A DNA stretch of 10,113 bases, from contig DVGY01000164.1 of the NCBI GenBank assembly GCA_018712465.1, positions 1-10,113 of the forward strand, given 5' to 3'. The position numbers and the translations under genes are program-made. The notes under the pieces are model-generated. The model was given only the letters and a program-made list of their open reading frames with translations. It was not told the DNA's origin and ran no database searches. Below are positions 7,231 through 10,113 of the stretch, piece after piece. The number at the start of each line of letters is the position of its first letter. The stretch's first letter is position 1. The DNA is from Candidatus Egerieicola pullicola (GTDB lineage Bacteria; Bacillota; Clostridia; Oscillospirales; Ruminococcaceae).

Positions 7231-7243
7231 CTCCTCGGAAGGC

Positions 7244-7272
7244 TTTACACCCACCCCGATTCGTGGTAGTAT
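7244..7272 (+). promoter_or_regulatory. Probable sigma-A-type promoter for the araM-like gene
   Basis: TTTACA (7244-7249; 5 of 6 to TTGACA), a 17-nt spacer and TAGTAT (7267-7272; 4 of 6 to TATAAT) are well spaced, and TGG directly before the -10 gives an extended -10 TGn motif. Transcription would start near 7279, leaving a leader of about 40 nt. It is the best match in the gap and is placed where a new transcription unit is expected. Confidence 0.6.
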
Positions 7273-7317
7273 ACCAGAGAAGGGAAATTTTGTTACAGTT
7301 ACCATGAGGTGATACCT

Positions 7318-8703
7318 ATGAAATTTGCGTCTCTGCCCATTTCTCAGCTGATCCAAACCCCCTTTGCCTGCGATTGCGGCCGCACCCACTTGGCGGACAT
7401 CCGTCAGGTGTGCATCGGCCAAGGGGTGACCAGCCGGATTGAAACATTTTTAGCCGCCCAGCCCACCAAGGGCCGGATGCTGGAAAAGGCATTGGATGAA
7501 CTGCTGATCGTCTGCGACCCCAACACCCGAAAGGTGTTCGGGGACACCTTGACTCAGCGGCTGCGGGAGGAAGGCTGGAAGGTGCGGATGCACTGCTTTA
7601 CCCAGTCCCAGCCTCACGCCACCATGGCCCTGGCTCAGGAGCTGATGGAGGACATAACCTCCGACACCGGCCTGCTGCTGGCGGTGGGAAGCGGCACCAT
7701 GAATGACCTGTCCCGGTACGCCTCCTACAAAAAGGGGCTGCCCTACTACATCATCGCCACCGCCCCCAGCATGGACGGCTTTGCTTCTACCGTCAGCCCC
7801 CTGGTGGTGGACGACCTGAAGCAGACCTTTGAAGCCCACTGTGCCGACTGCATCCTCGGGGACACCGACCTGCTGGCCACCTGTCCCGACCGGATGCTGG
7901 CCGCCGGATTGGGGGATGTGCTGGGCAAGGTGTGGAGCATCCACGACTGGGAGATGAGCCACCAGCTTTTAGGGGAATACTACTGCCCGGAAATCGCCGC
8001 CCTGATGAACCAGGCGGTGGCACGGTGTAAGGGGGCGGTGCCGGGACTGCAAAAGCGGGACAGCAAGGCCCTGGAACAGCTGATGGAAGCCCTGGTGCTG
8101 GCGGGCATTGCCATGGCCTTTGCAGGAAATTCCCGCCCCGCTTCCTCCGGGGAACACCACATCGCCCACTGCCTGGAAATGCAGTCCATCTTTGCCGGAG
8201 AGTACGGAGAACTTCACGGCATCAACGTGGGGCTGGGCACCTTGGTGATGGGTTCCCTCTACCGGAATTTCTTGGCCTGCACCCCGGACAAGGACAAAGC
8301 CATCGCCCACGCCAAAGCCTTTGACTGGAAGGACTACCAGGCCCGGATGGAGGCGCTGTACCAAAAAGGCGCCCCGGCGGTGTTGGAGCTGGAACAGAAG
8401 GAACAGCGCCACGATCCCCACGCCACCATCCGGCGGATTGAGTCCTACTTCGCCCACCGGGAGGAGATCAACCAGGGCATTGCCCAGGCGGTGGAGCAGC
8501 TTTCCGGCTGCGGGGAGCTGATGAAGAGCTTGGACGGCTATGTGGACTTTGGGCCTTATCCCCATAGCAAGAAGCTGTGGAAGGCCATCCTCCGGGACGC
8601 CAAGGAGATTCGCAGCCGGTATACCGGATTGCAGCTGATGGACGATCTGGGACTGCTGGAAGAGTTGGTGGAAAAAACTGTGGAGGAGTTTTGGAGAGGA
8701 TAA
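7318..8703 (+). CDS. AraM-family sn-glycerol-1-phosphate dehydrogenase
   Basis: The family reduces dihydroxyacetone phosphate to sn-glycerol-1-phosphate with NAD(P)H. That is the backbone stereoisomer of archaeal lipids; in Bacillus, AraM feeds heptaprenylglyceryl phosphate synthesis. Seen here: nucleotide-binding GSGTMND (124-130), ATAPSMDGFAS (147-157), the AAGLGDVLGK block with likely metal ligand Asp200, NSRPASSGEHHIAH (271-284) with a likely ligand His280 and GELHGINVG with His300. It is therefore a probable metal-dependent enzyme of the iron-alcohol-dehydrogenase-like fold. At 461 aa it is longer than Bacillus AraM (about 394). I chose the ATG at 7318 over the GTG at 7309, because GAGGTG (7306-7311) is then a well-placed ribosome-binding site. 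It has its own promoter and stands alone on the plus strand; a partner prenyltransferase (PcrB type) is not in the window. Confidence 0.9.
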   Translation: MKFASLPISQLIQTPFACDCGRTHLADIRQVCIGQGVTSRIETFLAAQPTKGRMLEKALDELLIVCDPNTRKVFGDTLTQRLREEGWKVRMHCFTQSQPHATMALAQELMEDITSDTGLLLAVGSGTMNDLSRYASYKKGLPYYIIATAPSMDGFASTVSPLVVDDLKQTFEAHCADCILGDTDLLATCPDRMLAAGLGDVLGKVWSIHDWEMSHQLLGEYYCPEIAALMNQAVARCKGAVPGLQKRDSKALEQLMEALVLAGIAMAFAGNSRPASSGEHHIAHCLEMQSIFAGEYGELHGINVGLGTLVMGSLYRNFLACTPDKDKAIAHAKAFDWKDYQARMEALYQKGAPAVLELEQKEQRHDPHATIRRIESYFAHREEINQGIAQAVEQLSGCGELMKSLDGYVDFGPYPHSKKLWKAILRDAKEIRSRYTGLQLMDDLGLLEELVEKTVEEFWRG

Positions 8704-8720
8704 CTATTAAAATTTAGGTC

Positions 8721-8767
8721 AATCCTTTTAGGAAAATAAGATCGAAAATCGTTTTTCCGAAGGGATT
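8721..8767. other. AT-rich imperfect inverted repeat
   Basis: AATCC (8721-8725) pairs with GGATT (8763-8767), TT (8726-8727) with AA (8760-8761), and GGAAAA (8731-8736) with TTTTCC (8753-8758), around an inner loop that contains GAT/ATC. It lies 17 nt after the araM-like stop codon. No T-run follows the stem, so a terminator role is doubtful. Its position before a GGGG-TTGC-AAGGGG stretch mirrors the AT-rich hairpin before the GC-rich module after pgsA. Confidence 0.5.
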
Positions 8768-8773
8768 GTGGGG

Positions 8774-8805
8774 TTGCAAGGGGCAACGAAACGTCCAAGG
8801 ACGTT
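8774..8805 (+). other. Two small hairpins preceding repeat copy B
   Basis: GTTGC (8773-8777) can pair with GCAAC (8783-8787). Directly after, AACGTCC (8790-8796) pairs perfectly with GGACGTT (8799-8805) around an AA loop. The second hairpin sits exactly where copy A has GAAACGT/ACGTTTC. It differs in its inner pairs yet stays self-complementary, and leads into the same linker (here CTCAGTCCCATCTTG). Confidence 0.6.
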
Positions 8806-8807
8806 CC

Positions 8808-8873
8808 TCAGTCCCATCTTGACGGCCCAACAGGCCGGCCGTCATTTTGCTTCGCAAAAACCGATGGAACTGA
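8808..8873 (+). repeat. Structured repeat element, copy B (predicted three-way junction)
   Basis: Outer stem TCAGT-C-CCATC (8808-8818) pairs with GATGG-A-ACTGA (8863-8873) with the same C/A mismatch as copy A. Inner hairpins are GACGGCC (8821-8827) with GGCCGTC (8837-8843), and TTTTGC (8845-8850) with GCAAAA (8854-8859). Compared with copy A, three base pairs are changed on both sides (G-C to C-G, C-G to T-A, G-C to A-T) and the closing T-G becomes T-A; the other six differences are in loops. It lies between the araM-like gene and its terminator, so it would be in that gene's 3' untranslated RNA. Confidence 0.8.
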
Positions 8874-8890
8874 ACCCCTGCATAAACAAG

Positions 8891-8921
8891 AAGGACACAG
8901 CGAAAAAACTGTGTCCTTTTT
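8891..8921 (+). terminator. Rho-independent terminator, probably serving both converging genes
   Basis: AAGGACACAG (8891-8900) pairs perfectly with CTGTGTCCTT (8909-8918) around a CGAAAAAA loop, and the T-run at 8917-8921 continues into TTCTT. This is a classic intrinsic terminator for the plus-strand gene. Read on the minus strand, the stem is followed by TTCTTGTTTA, so it can also stop hydG transcripts, whose stop codon is about 22 nt away. Confidence 0.92.
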
Positions 8922-8940
8922 CTTCTTATCCTGTTGTTTT

Positions 8941-10113
8941 TCAGAACCGGAAATCCCGTTCTCCCATCTTGATATGCTGGATGTGATCCAAGGCAATCTG
9001 GCGGACCTTCTCCTTGGGGATATTGGCCATCTCCCGGTGAATCAGCGCTTCCCCGATGGCCTTGGTGTCCGGGGAAGCGTAGTCCTCCAGATATTCCTGC
9101 AAGGTCATCAAGGCGTTGGGGTGGCAGCAGTTTTGAATCTGCCCCGCCTTGCACAGGCTCATAAACCGGTCGCCGGTGCGGCCTTCCCGGTAACAGGCGG
9201 TGCAGAAGGAGGGAATGTATCCCAGCCGCATCAGCCAGTTCACCACCTGGTCCAGGGTGCGGTTGTCGGAAACTTCAAATTGAGAGGAATCTTCCTCTTC
9301 CGGTTCCGGTTCGCAGTAGCCTCCCACGCTGGTGCGGCTGCCGCCGGAGATCTGGCTGATGCCCAGCTTTAACACCCGTTCCCGGCACTTCTGGTTTTCC
9401 CGGGTGGAGACGATCATGCCGGTGTAGGGCACCGCAATGCGGATGCAGGCTACGATTTTGGCAAAGGTGTCGTCGTCAATGCCGTTGTCGAAGGTACTGG
9501 GGTCGATGTCGTCCGCCCGGCGAATCCGGGGCACGCTGATGGTGTGGGGGCCCACTCCATGGACGGCTTCCAGGTGCTCGGCGTGCATCAACAGTCCCGC
9601 AAACTCATACCGGTACAGTTCCAGGCCGAACAGCACCCCCAGGCCCACGTCGTCAATGCCCCCTTCCATGGCGCGGTCCATGGCTTCGGTGTGGTAGGCG
9701 TAGTTGTGCTTGGGTCCTACGGGATGGAGCTTTTCATAGCTTTCCTTGTGGTAGGTTTCCTGGAACAGGATGTAGGTGCCGATGCCCGCTTCCTTCAGCT
9801 TCCGGTAGTTTTCCACGGTGGTGGCGGCGATGTTCACATTCACCCGGCGGATGGCTCCGTTTTTGTGGTGGATGGAGTAGATGGTTTGGATGGATTCCAG
9901 CACGTACTCAATGGGATTGTTCACCGGGTCCTCTCCCGTTTCCAGCGCCAGCCGCTTGTGGCCCATGTCCTGCAGGGCGATGACCTCCTTGCGGATTTCC
10001 TCCTGGGTCAGTTTTTTCCGGGGGATGTGGTGGTTCTGGTGATGGTAGGGACAGTACACACAGCCGTTGACGCAGTAGTTGGACAGGTACAAGGGGGCAA
10101 ACATCACAATCCG
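8941..10113 (-). CDS. hydG: [FeFe]-hydrogenase maturase HydG, tyrosine lyase (5' end outside window)
   Basis: HydG splits tyrosine in a radical-SAM reaction and supplies the CO and cyanide ligands, as an Fe(CO)(CN) synthon, for the H-cluster of [FeFe]-hydrogenase. The visible 390 residues begin in the conserved RIVMFAPLY segment and lack roughly the first 80 of about 470; the frame is open to the window edge, so the GTG/ATG seen at 10107/10104 are internal codons. The CxxxCxxC radical-SAM motif is Cys14/18/21 of the visible part (NYCVNGCVYC). The C-terminal auxiliary-cluster motif CX2CX22C, specific for HydG against the related ThiH, is at Cys304/307/330 (FCTACYREGRTGDRFM onwards). Both cluster sites are intact. 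It runs convergently to the araM-like gene. Other maturation genes (hydE, hydF) and the hydrogenase would be outside the window. Confidence 0.95.
   Translation of the reverse strand, partial: RIVMFAPLYLSNYCVNGCVYCPYHHQNHHIPRKKLTQEEIRKEVIALQDMGHKRLALETGEDPVNNPIEYVLESIQTIYSIHHKNGAIRRVNVNIAATTVENYRKLKEAGIGTYILFQETYHKESYEKLHPVGPKHNYAYHTEAMDRAMEGGIDDVGLGVLFGLELYRYEFAGLLMHAEHLEAVHGVGPHTISVPRIRRADDIDPSTFDNGIDDDTFAKIVACIRIAVPYTGMIVSTRENQKCRERVLKLGISQISGGSRTSVGGYCEPEPEEEDSSQFEVSDNRTLDQVVNWLMRLGYIPSFCTACYREGRTGDRFMSLCKAGQIQNCCHPNALMTLQEYLEDYASPDTKAIGEALIHREMANIPKEKVRQIALDHIQHIKMGERDFRF

Larger units (their letters stand above)
6833..7317. other. Intergenic region without a convincing gene, filled with stem-loops
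   Basis: This 485-nt gap holds no reading frame with family features; the open frames seen on both strands cross repeats and hairpins. Besides the elements listed separately, it has an imperfect hairpin with CAAAAC (6934-6939) against GTTTTTG (6956-6962) flanked by TTCA/TGAA, and CGGTT (6968-6972) against AACCG (6985-6989). CCCGCCC (6997-7003) pairs with GGGCGGG (7020-7026), with a small inner GGC/GCC pairing. Almost the whole gap can fold locally, which is unusual for a plain promoter region. Confidence 0.7.

Noticed and set aside
7309..7317. GTG at 7309 as the start of the araM-like gene
   Set aside because: The GTG is part of the Shine-Dalgarno sequence GAGGTG that correctly positions the ATG at 7318.
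6973..7422. Open frames of 64-129 codons on both strands across the pgsA-araM gap
   Set aside because: They run through the hairpin array, whose 37-bp period is not a multiple of three, so each unit would be read in a different frame. They lack family features, and the differences between repeat copies preserve base pairing rather than codons.
8714..9154. Minus-strand open frames across the second repeat, sharing a peptide like FAKQNDGRPVGPSRWD with the first copy
   Set aside because: The similar peptide simply reflects the DNA repeat. The changes between copies are amino-acid-changing but stem-preserving, and the frames overlap hydG and the terminator.
1..10113. tRNA, rRNA, prophage, insertion-sequence transposase or intein
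   Set aside because: I looked for tRNA-like cloverleafs, rRNA motifs, transposase motifs and an interrupted recA and saw none; all large frames are ordinary chromosomal genes.

Overview
This window looks like core chromosome from a GC-rich, strictly anaerobic Firmicute of class Clostridia, probably near the Oscillospiraceae/Ruminococcaceae. That placement is inferred from the gene content (HydG for [FeFe]-hydrogenase, a YqhQ-type DUF1385 protein, AraM-type glycerol-1-phosphate dehydrogenase), from GC-rich coding sequence with many G/C third positions, and from long repeat-filled AT-richer intergenic gaps. No database search was possible.

Bases 1-6832 form one tightly packed plus-strand gene row that reads as an operon: the 3' part of a membrane sensor histidine kinase, a DUF1385 membrane protein, prmC (release-factor methyltransferase), recA, recX, rimO (ribosomal protein S12 methylthiotransferase) and pgsA (phosphatidylglycerophosphate synthase). 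Junctions are a 12-nt gap, a 7-nt overlap, a 52-nt overlap, a 6-nt gap, direct abutment and a 4-nt ATGA overlap, so translational coupling is likely throughout. The genes join translation quality (PrmC, RimO), recombination and its modulator (RecA, RecX) and phospholipid synthesis (PgsA).

Bases 6833-7317 hold no convincing gene. The gap is filled with stem-loops: AT-rich hairpins just after pgsA, a GC-rich hairpin, a row of three hairpin-plus-linker units, and a 66-nt element that folds on paper into a three-way junction. A plausible sigma-A-type promoter then leads into an AraM-family glycerol-1-phosphate dehydrogenase (7318-8703). After that gene, 8704-8890 carries a second, shorter version of the same composite element, followed by a strong terminator shared with the convergent minus-strand gene. 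That gene is hydG (8941 to the window end, 5' end missing), the tyrosine lyase of [FeFe]-hydrogenase maturation.

The most interesting signal is the repeated structured element. The two 66-nt copies (7165-7230 and 8808-8873) align without gaps and differ at 13 positions. Seven of these lie in stems and all keep pairing (three double compensatory changes and one compatible single change); the other six lie in loops. This pattern suggests selection on a fold, or mobility that depends on a fold, and not on an encoded peptide.
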